From contig CAYPZL010000167.1 in NCBI GenBank assembly GCA_964415045.1, positions 1-12,965 on the forward strand: DNA of 12,965 nucleotides, given 5' to 3'. The position numbers and the translations under genes are program-made. The DNA comes from CAYPZL01 sp964415045. Lineage in GTDB: Bacteria; Planctomycetota; Phycisphaerae; Sedimentisphaerales; Anaerobacaceae. Shown one piece after another: positions 7,212 through 12,965 of this stretch; within the stretch, counting starts at the first letter, position 1; each line of letters begins with the position of its first letter. Below the pieces are notes generated by a model that was given only the letters and a program-made list of their open reading frames with translations, did no database searches and was not told the origin of the DNA.

Positions 7212-7240
7212 ATCTTAGGGATTCGTTACGAACCTGTCAA
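7212..7240 (-). promoter_or_regulatory. ETF operon promoter
   Basis: Read on the minus strand: TTGACA (7240-7235), a 17-bp spacer and TAAGAT (7217-7212). The -35 is perfect and the -10 close to consensus. Start of transcription would be near 7205, leaving a leader of about 160 nt before etfBA. Confidence 0.7.
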
Positions 7241-7270
7241 CCGAAATTGGCCAAAAGCGCGACCCGCCTT

Positions 7271-7310
7271 TTGTGACAACTGCCGGCCGTTTAACGTGCC
7301 GGCGTCACAA
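7271..7310. promoter_or_regulatory. 40-bp palindrome upstream of the ETF promoter
   Basis: TTGTGAC (7271-7277) and GTCACAA (7304-7310) are perfect inverted arms; inside them GCCGGC occurs at 7282-7287 and 7298-7303. The only asymmetry is an AACT bulge (7278-7281), and the loop is CGTTTAACGT. No T-run follows on either strand, so it is not an intrinsic terminator. It ends 31 bp upstream of the ETF -35 box and lies downstream of the DUF4056-like gene. It may be an operator or an mRNA 3' stabiliser. Confidence 0.55.
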
Positions 7311-7500
7311 CAACCGGCAACTTCTGTGAGGCGCGCGCCACGGCACCTCTCCACCCGCCGCCGGCCCGTCCAATCCAGTCGCCGGCGCTTGCGGAACCTG
7401 CACGATTGAGAATCGAGCGACCTTCGAGTTCCATGCGGAAGGCAACGATTTTCCCGGGACCACGCAGCGGCGTCGGTCAAATAAGGGGACAACGGACGGC
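7311..7500. other. Intergenic, nothing recognised
   Basis: Lies between the ETF upstream palindrome and the stop codon of the DUF4056-like gene. An 88-codon minus-strand frame (7226-7492) crosses it, but the frame runs through the palindrome and promoter, is very Arg-rich and looks like no protein I know. No RNA gene or terminator is seen. Confidence 0.4.
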
Positions 7501-8610
7501 TCAGGGAACGTCGGCGGCGGGGCCGTACCGTTCTATGGCGTCCTGGCGGATGTATTCCATGATGATGGGGAAATGCACGGCCGGCTCGATCCGCTTGCGT
7601 CTCTGCTCGCGATCGGGGTACACGATGCGACGAATGACGCCCTTCTGCAAATGCTCTCGCGGCTCGATTTCGAGCTTGACCGAGAACCCGTGCATCTCCA
7701 GCAGACGGAGATTGGGCACGGGGTACGCCTGGGGCTCGACGCCTTCACATTCCGGCAGCAGCGGCACGATCCAGGGCGTGACGAAACCGTCGTCCAGGCC
7801 CGTGTCGAGGTTGCGCTTCTTGATATCGACGAAAAACAGCAGGTCGCCCGTGTACCAGCGGCCCTTCACGGCCTTGGCGGCGCGGATCGCCGTCCTTTTC
7901 GACTGGACGCCGAGCCGCTCCAACTCCCGGTCCAGCGCCAGCGTCAGCGCCTCATCGTACGAGTGCCGCGTGCTCAGGAGAGCCTCGACCGCCAGACGCG
8001 TGCCGAGAAGGTTTGAGAACGTGTCCTCCCAGGAAAAGGCGGACGGAAATTCCGGGTACCACGGAAGGGAGCTGTAGCCGAACCAGGTGAGAATCTCGTG
8101 CCACGTCAGGGCGGTAAAGGCGCAATACTGGCCCAGCTTGATCGAAACATCGCGGGCGATCTGGTCCTTTTCAAGCTCTTCCAGATCGTCCCAGTTCGCC
8201 GGATACTCCAGCCGCACGAAATAGCGCGAAGGCTCATACAATTTGAAGGAAAACGTGGTGTCGCCCTGCTTGAGCTCCTTGTACGTCTTATCGGCGAGAT
8301 AGGCGGTCCAGTCGGCGGCCTTGCGCAGGTGGGCAATGTCGATGTGCCCGGCCTTGCAGGTATACATGATGCCGTTTTTCTCCGTCCCGCCGCCCCGGTA
8401 GCTGTGCATTCCCAGGCGACCCGGACCGATAAAAACCGTGCCCAGCGTCGAGCTGGCGTAGCTCGACAGCCGAATGCGCGGCGAGTGCTTGCTGCCCCGC
8501 AGCCGCAGGAGGCTGGTCGCTTCCATACACCCCCCGCAAGCCGCCGACAGCAGACCAGCAAGCAAAACGGTTGCCACCGTTCTTGTGGGAAAACACCCAC
8601 CCCTCGTCAT
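7501..8610 (-). CDS. Exported DUF4056-like putative lipoprotein
   Basis: The 369-residue protein has a signal peptide: charged start, hydrophobic TVATVLLAGLLSA (11-23), then AAC (Cys25) and a second Cys28. The cleavage site resembles a lipobox, though Ser at -3 is not ideal. The mature part matches my memory of DUF4056, a family of unknown function; its best signature is WHEILTWFGYSSLPWYPEFP (170-189), followed by SAFSWEDTFSNLLGT (190-204). His171-Glu172 within HEILTW might bind metal, but no full HExxH zinc motif is present. The C-terminal part (about 250-350) is beta-rich. The frame opens at 8787, but a strong minus-strand promoter at 8695-8723 excludes that start. ATG 8610 is preferred for the signal peptide and an upstream GGGG; 8628 and 8649 are possible. 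It is a single-gene unit. The family assignment is from recall, not a search. Confidence 0.7.
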   Translation of the reverse strand: MTRGGCFPTRTVATVLLAGLLSAACGGCMEATSLLRLRGSKHSPRIRLSSYASSTLGTVFIGPGRLGMHSYRGGGTEKNGIMYTCKAGHIDIAHLRKAADWTAYLADKTYKELKQGDTTFSFKLYEPSRYFVRLEYPANWDDLEELEKDQIARDVSIKLGQYCAFTALTWHEILTWFGYSSLPWYPEFPSAFSWEDTFSNLLGTRLAVEALLSTRHSYDEALTLALDRELERLGVQSKRTAIRAAKAVKGRWYTGDLLFFVDIKKRNLDTGLDDGFVTPWIVPLLPECEGVEPQAYPVPNLRLLEMHGFSVKLEIEPREHLQKGVIRRIVYPDREQRRKRIEPAVHFPIIMEYIRQDAIERYGPAADVP

Positions 8611-8694
8611 GATTGGCACCCCAGTCATCACAAGATGGCCGCGGGGCATCCTTGCCGCACGCGCATAGCGACAAAGCGGAAAAACGCACCAGTT

Positions 8695-8723
8695 ATGATA
8701 CCAAATTCGACGTGATGATTCAA
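8695..8723 (-). promoter_or_regulatory. Promoter of the DUF4056-like gene
   Basis: Read on the minus strand: TTGAAT (8723-8718), a 17-bp spacer and TATCAT (8700-8695). Start would be near 8688, giving a leader of about 78 nt before ATG 8610. It also shows that the upstream part of the open frame (8787-8690) is not translated. Confidence 0.6.
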
Positions 8724-8841
8724 GTGCCGCACCGGCGAGGCGCTGTTGAGCAAACTCCCGGCCACAGCTCCGCCGCGGCAGGGGCATCCGCGTGCCGCAC
8801 GGCTTTGCACACGCTTCGCACGTGCCCGGCCAAATTTTGCC
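8724..8841. other. Divergent intergenic region
   Basis: This is the middle of the 315-bp gap between the divergent DUF4056-like and corrinoid genes. It is GC-rich, with GTGCCGCAC occurring near 8725 and again near 8792, but no gene, RNA or clear operator is seen. Confidence 0.35.
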
Positions 8842-8870
8842 TTGTTCAAACGCCGAAGATACGGTCTAAT
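8842..8870 (+). promoter_or_regulatory. Candidate promoter of the corrinoid gene
   Basis: TTGTTC (8842-8847), a 17-bp spacer and TCTAAT (8865-8870). The -10 differs from consensus at one base; the -35 is poor, which may indicate need for an activator. Start near 8877, leader about 50 nt. Confidence 0.4.
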
Positions 8871-8925
8871 TGCGTCCTTGGCAGTGCGGGGGACAAAAAC
8901 GGGTACTGATTTGAGGTGACTTGAA

Positions 8926-9552
8926 ATGGCAGATCTAAAAGCATTGGCTGACGCGGTGATCAAGGGAGATCAAACCACGGCGGTGGACGTCACGAAAGCG
9001 GCCGTGAGCGAAGGCGTCCCGGCGAAGCAGATCCTGGATGAGGGGCTGATCGCCGGCATGGACGTGGTGGGCGCCCGGTTCAAAAAGAATGAGATTTACA
9101 TCCCGGAGGTGCTGATCGCCGCCCGGGCGATGAAAATGGCGATGGAGGTGCTCGAGCCGGAGCTGGCCAAGGCCGGCGTCGAGCCCATCGGCAAGCTCCT
9201 GATCGGAACGGTCCAGGGCGATTTGCACGACATCGGCAAGAACCTGGTGGCCATGATGCTCAAAGGGGCTGGCTTCGAGGTGATCGATCTCGGTGTGGAC
9301 GTGGCGCCCGAGAAGTTCGTGGAGGAGGCCAAGACCAGAGGAGTGAACCTGATCGGAATGAGCGCCCTGCTGACGACAACCATGCCCGGCATGGAGAAGA
9401 CCATCAAGGCGCTGCAGGACGCCAATATCGGCGCCAAGGTGATGGTGGGCGGGGCCCCGGTGACCCAGAGCTTTGCCGAGAAGGTCGGCGCGCAGGGCTA
9501 CGCCCCGGATGCGGCCTCGGCGGTCGATACCGCCAAGAGCCTCGTGGCCTGA
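8926..9552 (+). CDS. Methyltransferase cognate corrinoid protein
   Basis: A 208-residue cobalamin-binding protein of the MtaC/MtbC/MttC kind. It carries a methyl group on cobalt between a substrate methyltransferase and a second one that passes it to tetrahydrofolate or coenzyme M. The N-terminal helical cap domain (1 to about 88) includes RFKKNEIYIPEVLIAARAM. The Rossmann-like B12 domain (about 89-208) has DLHDIG (99-104) with the cobalt-ligating His101, SALLTTT (146-152) and GGAP (175-178). All three standard B12 motifs are intact. GAGGTGA (8912-8918) precedes the ATG at 8926. It stands alone: no methyltransferase, reactivase or transporter is adjacent, so its partner must lie elsewhere and its substrate (methylamine, methanol, betaine or methoxy-aromatic) cannot be assigned. 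Confidence 0.93.
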   Translation: MADLKALADAVIKGDQTTAVDVTKAAVSEGVPAKQILDEGLIAGMDVVGARFKKNEIYIPEVLIAARAMKMAMEVLEPELAKAGVEPIGKLLIGTVQGDLHDIGKNLVAMMLKGAGFEVIDLGVDVAPEKFVEEAKTRGVNLIGMSALLTTTMPGMEKTIKALQDANIGAKVMVGGAPVTQSFAEKVGAQGYAPDAASAVDTAKSLVA

Positions 9553-9644
9553 GCCGGCCCGGCGTCAAGGCCAGCGTCTCCGTAGCCAACCTCGACAGGC
9601 AGAGCCGGCAAAATCGACGCTCTTTTCTCTGTTGTGACACGCAA

Positions 9645-9676
9645 AGGACAGCGCATGCAGCGCTGTCCTCTTTTTT
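9645..9676 (+). terminator. Strong intrinsic terminator
   Basis: AGGACAGCGC (9645-9654), loop ATGCA and GCGCTGTCCT (9660-9669) form a perfect 10-bp stem, then C and TTTTTT (9671-9676). It ends the corrinoid transcript about 90 nt after the stop codon and confirms that the gene is not co-transcribed with the sigma factor. Confidence 0.9.
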
Positions 9677-10039
9677 GAGCTCATCCGGTTTTTGCGTACC
9701 TCTGCGTTTCTTGGGGGCTCTGCCCCCAACCCACCGGCGCAGCATCCCCGCTCTTTGCCTCCTGTCAATCCGAAGATACCCGAAAACCGGAAGAGCCCTC
9801 TTTCTGCCATGGGACTCGCAGGTTCGCAAATTCTGCGACCAGGCGGGCGGCCCTGGCATTCGGGACTGGGAAATACCAAACGAACCCAATTCGCCCTCCC
9901 GCAGGGAAGGAGCACCGGGACGCGGAGGCCGGCTGTTGCAAAACGAGACCGCAGAGGCGACATGTGAATGTGGCTTTCGCCTTGCGGGCCGAGGCGGTAA
10001 AATGGACAGTTGGTTAGATGGAATAGTCGTAGGACGTTG
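9677..10039. other. 363-bp gene-free region with inverted repeats
   Basis: No convincing gene is present. It holds TTGGGGGC-TCT-GCCCCCAA (9711-9729), an inverted repeat around the TCGCAG...CTGCGA near 9818-9840, and AGGCGA (9955-9960) with TCGCCT (9977-9982). The sigma-factor promoter may be near TAAAAT (9998-10003), but no good -35 is 17 bp upstream. The cluster of small hairpins could belong to a leader or an untranslated RNA. Confidence 0.4.
9711..9729. repeat. GGGGGC-TCT-GCCCCC hairpin
   Basis: A perfect 8-bp stem (TTGGGGGC with GCCCCCAA) around the loop TCT. Hairpins of this very form are scattered between genes in several bacterial genomes. Only one copy is in the window, and no T-run follows it. 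Confidence 0.5.
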
Positions 10040-11731
10040 ATGCGTAAGATCAAGAACGCCAATCTGGCACAGTTGCTCATGCAGATTCGCTTCACACCGG
10101 AGGCGAAACGCCGCCGCGAGCTCGTGGCCGCGGAGAACCTCTACTGCCTCATCGACCCCGGCAAACAGTACCCCTACGACTTCGTGTGCTTCCACATCAC
10201 CGGGTTCCATACGCGTAACGGCGACGATGACGAGCTGATCGACGGCTCGGACCTCCGGGACGACCTGTACGTGTTCATCTCCAAGCTTAGCGGCAAGCTG
10301 GCAACGCCGGTCAGCGACGAAAGCGAGCGGGTCTATACGGCCGAAGAATTGGCGGCGCGGTTCAACGTCTCGACCAAGACGATCGGGCGGTGGCGAAAAA
10401 GAGGCATGTTCGCCCGCAAATTCATCTTCGCCGACGGGTCCCGGCGTTTCGGCTTTCGGGAATCGACGGTCGAGAAGTTCGCCCGCGAACACCCGCAGCT
10501 CGTGACCCAGGCGGGCACGTTTCACCGCCTGACGAACAAACAGCGGCAGCAAGTCGTCCGGCGGGCCCGTAGCCTGGCGACCAGAACCTCGCTGTCGCGC
10601 TATCAAATCACCCGTCAGATCGCCGAGAAAATGGGAATCGCCCAGGAAACGGTCCGCTACACGTTGCGGGACTACGAGCAGAAGCACCCGGACAAACCCG
10701 TGTTCCGGCGGCCTCTGGGTCGGATGAGGCCGACGGAAGCGGCCGAACTCTTTCGACTCCACAAGCAGGGCGTCAGCGTCCGCCAGCTCATGAAGCGATT
10801 CGACCGCAGCCGCTCCTCGGTCCACCGCATCATCAACCAGCGCCGCGCCATGGCCATGCTGGCCCGCAAAATCGATTACGTCCCCAGCGATGAATTCCTT
10901 CAAGAAGAGGCGACCGAGCACATTCTGGGCCGGCCTCTCGACGTCAGACGCCCCGAGCCGGAGAAACGCATCGAACCGTTCGAGCTGGTGGGCGAGAACC
11001 TTCTGCCCGAATACCTCCAGGTCCTCAAGATCACGCCGGCGCTCAACCGGGAGCAGGAGATCGAGCTGTTTCGCCGGTACAATTACCTGAAATACCTGGC
11101 GGCCACGCGGCGCCACGAACTGAAGCTCTCGGCCGTGTCGGCCACGTTGCTCTCACAGCTCGAAACGTATCTGGACCAAGCCGAGGAGATTCGGCGAATC
11201 CTGGTGGAAGCCAATCTCCGGCTGGTCGTGAGCATCGCCAGCAAGCACACGAGCGACCGGGCCAACTTCCTGGAGCTGGTCAGCAAGGGCAACTTCGCCT
11301 TGATCCAGGCGGTGGAGGAGTACGACTACACCAAGGGGCTGCGTTTCAGCCGACGCGCCTCGCTGAACATCGCCAAAGAGTATGCGCGCGTCTCGGGCCG
11401 CAGCACGGAGCTGACGCCCCGGCGGGCCGCCTCGCTGGCCCGGTTCAAACGCGGCTTGCGCGAGACCACCGCCGACATCCTCGCCGTCGAACGTACCCGC
11501 AAGGATCTGGCCCAGGTCATCAAAGAAGAGCTGGACCCGCGCGAACAATACGTCATTCTACACCACTTCGGGCTGGCCGGCTCCTCGATCCGAAAGAACA
11601 CCAAGACGCTCAAGCAGATCGGTGACGAGCTCGGCTTGACGAAGGAACGCATTCGACAGATCGAGCTGGCGGCCCTGCAAAAGCTGCGGCAGTGCCTCAG
11701 CAAGGAACAGTTCGAGCTGCTGACGGGCTGA
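10040..11731 (+). CDS. Sigma-70 family factor with N-terminal HTH array
   Basis: A 563-residue protein whose C-terminal part is a sigma-70 factor. A region-1.2-like part is near 325-355. Region 2 spans about 386-452 (ANLRLVVSIASKH at 391-403, then LVSKGNFALIQAVEEYDYTKG). Region 4 spans 498-552 (LDPREQYVILHHFGL, then LGLTKERIRQIELAALQKLR). The -10 recognition stretch is degenerate: after KGLRFS come RRASLNIAKEY instead of the usual TYAxWWIRQ, so promoter melting or specificity may differ. Before the sigma part come an unknown domain (1-97), a MerR/excisionase-like HTH (98-150, YTAEELAARFNVSTKTIGRW), a second HTH (about 188-210) and a third, resolvase-like one (about 235-268). This suggests DNA binding in addition to polymerase guidance. 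The ATG at 10040 follows AGGA (10031-10034); an in-frame start at 10010 would add 10 residues without a clear ribosome-binding site. The gene appears to be single. No anti-sigma gene is next to it. Confidence 0.88.
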   Translation: MRKIKNANLAQLLMQIRFTPEAKRRRELVAAENLYCLIDPGKQYPYDFVCFHITGFHTRNGDDDELIDGSDLRDDLYVFISKLSGKLATPVSDESERVYTAEELAARFNVSTKTIGRWRKRGMFARKFIFADGSRRFGFRESTVEKFAREHPQLVTQAGTFHRLTNKQRQQVVRRARSLATRTSLSRYQITRQIAEKMGIAQETVRYTLRDYEQKHPDKPVFRRPLGRMRPTEAAELFRLHKQGVSVRQLMKRFDRSRSSVHRIINQRRAMAMLARKIDYVPSDEFLQEEATEHILGRPLDVRRPEPEKRIEPFELVGENLLPEYLQVLKITPALNREQEIELFRRYNYLKYLAATRRHELKLSAVSATLLSQLETYLDQAEEIRRILVEANLRLVVSIASKHTSDRANFLELVSKGNFALIQAVEEYDYTKGLRFSRRASLNIAKEYARVSGRSTELTPRRAASLARFKRGLRETTADILAVERTRKDLAQVIKEELDPREQYVILHHFGLAGSSIRKNTKTLKQIGDELGLTKERIRQIELAALQKLRQCLSKEQFELLTG

Positions 11732-11842
11732 TTCGATGCGCCGGGCGCCCCGGATTCAACGGGTTTTGCGTTGCGTTGGCCCGACACGAATGATAGGGTA
11801 CCCGGGCGAACTCGATCATCCGATCGGAATGATTTCGAGTAT

Positions 11843-11852
11843 TCTAACAAGG
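11843..11852. repeat. Left copy of 10-bp direct repeat (possible target duplication)
   Basis: TCTAACAAGG lies 4 bp outside the left terminal repeat of element copy 2 and recurs at 12031-12040. A 10-bp perfect match flanking the element suggests a target-site duplication, though the repeats do not touch the inverted repeats symmetrically (4 bp left, 12 bp right). Confidence 0.5.
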
Positions 11853-11856
11853 GTTT

Positions 11857-12018
11857 TGCAAAATGGAGATTAGGCTTATATTCTTCAAGGAAATCGTTGG
11901 TTTGATTTCCTTGAAGAAGGGACTTGGCAGACCAATGTGCAGAACACTTGCGTTTTCGGGAGGAAAAATCACGAAGGAGATTTTTTCTTCCTAAAGTAAG
12001 CCTAATCTCCATTTTGCA
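11857..12018 (+). mobile_element. Structured MITE-like repeat, copy 2 (complete)
   Basis: A 162-bp element with perfect 22-bp terminal inverted repeats (11857-11878 and 11997-12018; begins TGCAAAATGGAGATTAGG). Inside each end sits a hairpin. Hairpin A has a 15-bp stem (11881-11895 with 11904-11918, TTCTTCAAGGAAATC). Hairpin B has a 13-bp stem (11958-11970 with 11979-11991) with two G-U pairs in + strand RNA. Both have 8-nt loops and share the inner form AAATC-N8-GATTT. A core of about 39 bp (11919-11957) separates them. There is no transposase, so it would need help from elsewhere to move. It occupies half of the gap between the sigma factor and proC and could also stop or stabilise transcripts. 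The only other inverted repeat in that gap, CCGGG-CGC-CCCGG (11741-11753), lacks a T-run. Confidence 0.85.
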
Positions 12019-12030
12019 GAACGTTCAAAG

Positions 12031-12040
12031 TCTAACAAGG
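12031..12040. repeat. Right copy of 10-bp direct repeat, overlapping proC RBS
   Basis: The second TCTAACAAGG. Its last four bases are the first four of AAGGAG (12037-12042), the ribosome-binding site 6 nt before the proC GTG. If it is a target duplication, the insertion copied part of this site and left it intact on the proC side. Confidence 0.5.
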
Positions 12041-12048
12041 AGAAGACC

Positions 12049-12861
12049 GTGGAGACCATCGGTTTCATTGGCAGTGGGAATATGGCCGAAGCGCTGATCA
12101 ACGGCGTTTTGAAAGCCGGGGTGTACCGGCCGGGCAAGGTTTACGTCAGCGACGTCCGTCCCGACCGCATCGCCTACCTCCGGGAGCACTACGGCGTCCG
12201 GACGGCCGCCGACAACCGCGAGCTGGCGTCCGCCGTGGACGTGCTCGTGCTCAGCGTCAAACCGCAAAACATGAAGGAGGCCCTGGAGAGCATCAAGGAC
12301 AGCGTCAACGATCACGTCCTGGTCATCACCATCGCCGCGGGCATCAAGACCTCACTTATCTCCTCGATCCTGGGAGACCTGGCCATCGTCCGCGTCATGC
12401 CCAATATGCCGGCCTGGGTCGACGAGGCCGCCAGCGTGCTGGTCCCCAACGAGAAAGCCAAAGACAAAGTGGAGAAGGCCCGCCTGATTCTGCTGTCGGT
12501 CGGAGAGGCGATTGTCGGGGAGGACGAAGACCTGCTCGACGCGGTCACCGCGGTCAGCGGATCGGGCCCGGCGTATTTCTTTCTCCTGATGCAGGAGATG
12601 ATCAAGGCCGGCGTCGAACTGGGTCTGCCGGAGGAGGACGCCCGGGAACTCGTTCTGCAAACCGCCAAGGGAGCGGCCCTGCTGGCGGAAAAAGTGGCCG
12701 CCGAAGGAACGACCCCCGAACAATTGGCCGCCCGCGTCGCCACCCCGAACGGCACCACCGAGGCGGCGTTCAACGTGTTTCACGAGAGAGGTTTTGCCGG
12801 GACGGTTTCGGCCGCTCTGCGCCGCGCCGCCGAGCGCAGCCGCGAGCTGTCGGCCGGGTAA
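12049..12861 (+). CDS. proC: Pyrroline-5-carboxylate reductase
   Basis: The last enzyme of proline biosynthesis: reduces 1-pyrroline-5-carboxylate to L-proline with NAD(P)H in the cytosol. The 270-residue length is typical. The N-terminal Rossmann domain has GFIGSGNMAEALING (5-19), SVKPQNM (69-75) and RVMPNMP (115-121); the C-terminal dimer and active-site domain has AVSGSGPAYFF (168-178) and VATPNGTTEAA (230-240). The usual form of the last motif is TSPGGTT, so Asn replaces the first Gly, a modest change. Translation starts at GTG 12049 after AAGGAG (12037-12042). The gene is flanked by repeat copies 2 and 3, whose B-ends both face it, and element insertion has probably moved its promoter about 180 bp further away. 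Its original promoter may be near 11771-11799 (TTGCGT-17-TAGGGT with an extended -10 TG), a weak match. Confidence 0.96.
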   Translation: METIGFIGSGNMAEALINGVLKAGVYRPGKVYVSDVRPDRIAYLREHYGVRTAADNRELASAVDVLVLSVKPQNMKEALESIKDSVNDHVLVITIAAGIKTSLISSILGDLAIVRVMPNMPAWVDEAASVLVPNEKAKDKVEKARLILLSVGEAIVGEDEDLLDAVTAVSGSGPAYFFLLMQEMIKAGVELGLPEEDARELVLQTAKGAALLAEKVAAEGTTPEQLAARVATPNGTTEAAFNVFHERGFAGTVSAALRRAAERSRELSAG

Positions 12862-12923
12862 TCCAGACTCTGCGACACCGGTATATCCTTCTCATCGAAG
12901 ACAACGAGATGGAACTGAACTTT

Positions 12924-12965
12924 TGCAAAATGGAGATTAGGCTTACTTTAGGGAGGAAAAATCTC
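12924..12965 (-). repeat. Structured repeat, copy 3 (B-end, cut by window end)
   Basis: The 22-bp terminal repeat (12924-12945) is followed by CTTTAGGGAGGAAAAATCTC, the B-end as in copy 2 read backwards, with two differences. Both changes fall in the hairpin stem, at the positions where copy 2 has G-U pairs, so copy 3 probably has a perfect stem. It continues past the window end and points opposite to copy 2. Confidence 0.85.

Noticed and set aside
7219..7234. T-loop-like sequence GGTTCGTAACGAATCC on the minus strand, considered as part of a tRNA
   Set aside because: No acceptor or anticodon stem can be built around it, and it lies between the -35 and -10 boxes of the ETF promoter.
7271..7310. 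TGTGA/TCACA arms considered as a CRP/FNR-type site
   Set aside because: Such sites have the half-sites about 4-6 bp apart; here they are 26 bp or more apart, so the palindrome is described without naming a regulator.
9404..11116. 570-codon minus-strand ORF opposite the sigma factor and the end of the corrinoid gene
   Set aside because: It lies antisense to two well-supported genes, crosses the strong terminator at 9645-9676, and its Arg/His/Pro-rich sequence is typical of a shadow frame in GC-rich DNA.
11741..11753. CCGGG-CGC-CCCGG as terminator of the sigma-factor gene
   Set aside because: The stem is only 5 bp and no T-run follows.
1..12965. CRISPR array or complete transposon
   Set aside because: The only repeats are the dispersed element copies; there are no regularly spaced repeats, cas genes, transposase or integrase in the window.

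Overview
The window is about 13 kb of GC-rich bacterial DNA. It carries eight confident protein genes and at least three copies of a short, structured, mobile-looking repeat. A sigma-70 factor carrying a long N-terminal array of helix-turn-helix domains, together with CsrA, a stand-alone corrinoid protein and an ETF/ETF-quinone oxidoreductase pair, suggests an anaerobic or facultative member of the Planctomycetota, perhaps a Phycisphaerae-type lineage. That placement is inference from gene style; the window has no rRNA, tRNA or other marker that fixes it.

Layout from left to right: (1) 1-122, the inner part and one end of repeat copy 1. (2) 317-1234 (+), a four-CBS-domain regulatory protein. 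(3) 1447-2346 (+), an unrecognised membrane protein with about eight helices and its own candidate promoter. (4) 2637-2909 (+), csrA, with a leader holding several GGA motifs. (5) 3179-7046 (-), a two-gene operon: an EtfB-EtfA fusion followed by an ETF-quinone oxidoreductase with a ferredoxin-like tail. Together these two polypeptides hold all four parts of a FixABCX/EtfABCX-type system. The operon has a near-consensus promoter (TTGACA-17-TAAGAT), a leader of about 160 nt with a terminator-like hairpin just before the start codon, a large palindrome upstream of the promoter, and a terminator at its end. (6) 7501-8610 (-), an exported, probably lipid-anchored DUF4056-like protein. (7) 8926-9552 (+), divergent from it, a cobalamin-binding methyltransferase partner protein with a textbook terminator. 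(8) 10040-11731 (+), the multi-HTH sigma factor. (9) 12049-12861 (+), proC, whose leader is interrupted by repeat copy 2 and which is followed by copy 3 running off the window end.

Most genes look like separate transcription units; only the ETF pair is clearly an operon. CsrA, the CBS protein and the unusual sigma factor are regulators, but nothing in the sequence ties them to the ETF or corrinoid genes. The corrinoid protein and the ETF pair could both serve catabolism of methylated or other reduced carbon compounds, but this is inference only.

The two most unusual things are the repeat family (perfect 22-bp terminal inverted repeats, two subterminal hairpins of one shared design, interchangeable-looking cores, and a possible 10-bp target duplication that copied part of the proC ribosome-binding site) and the fused ETF module with eight cysteines in its iron-sulfur tail. 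The sigma factor architecture comes next.
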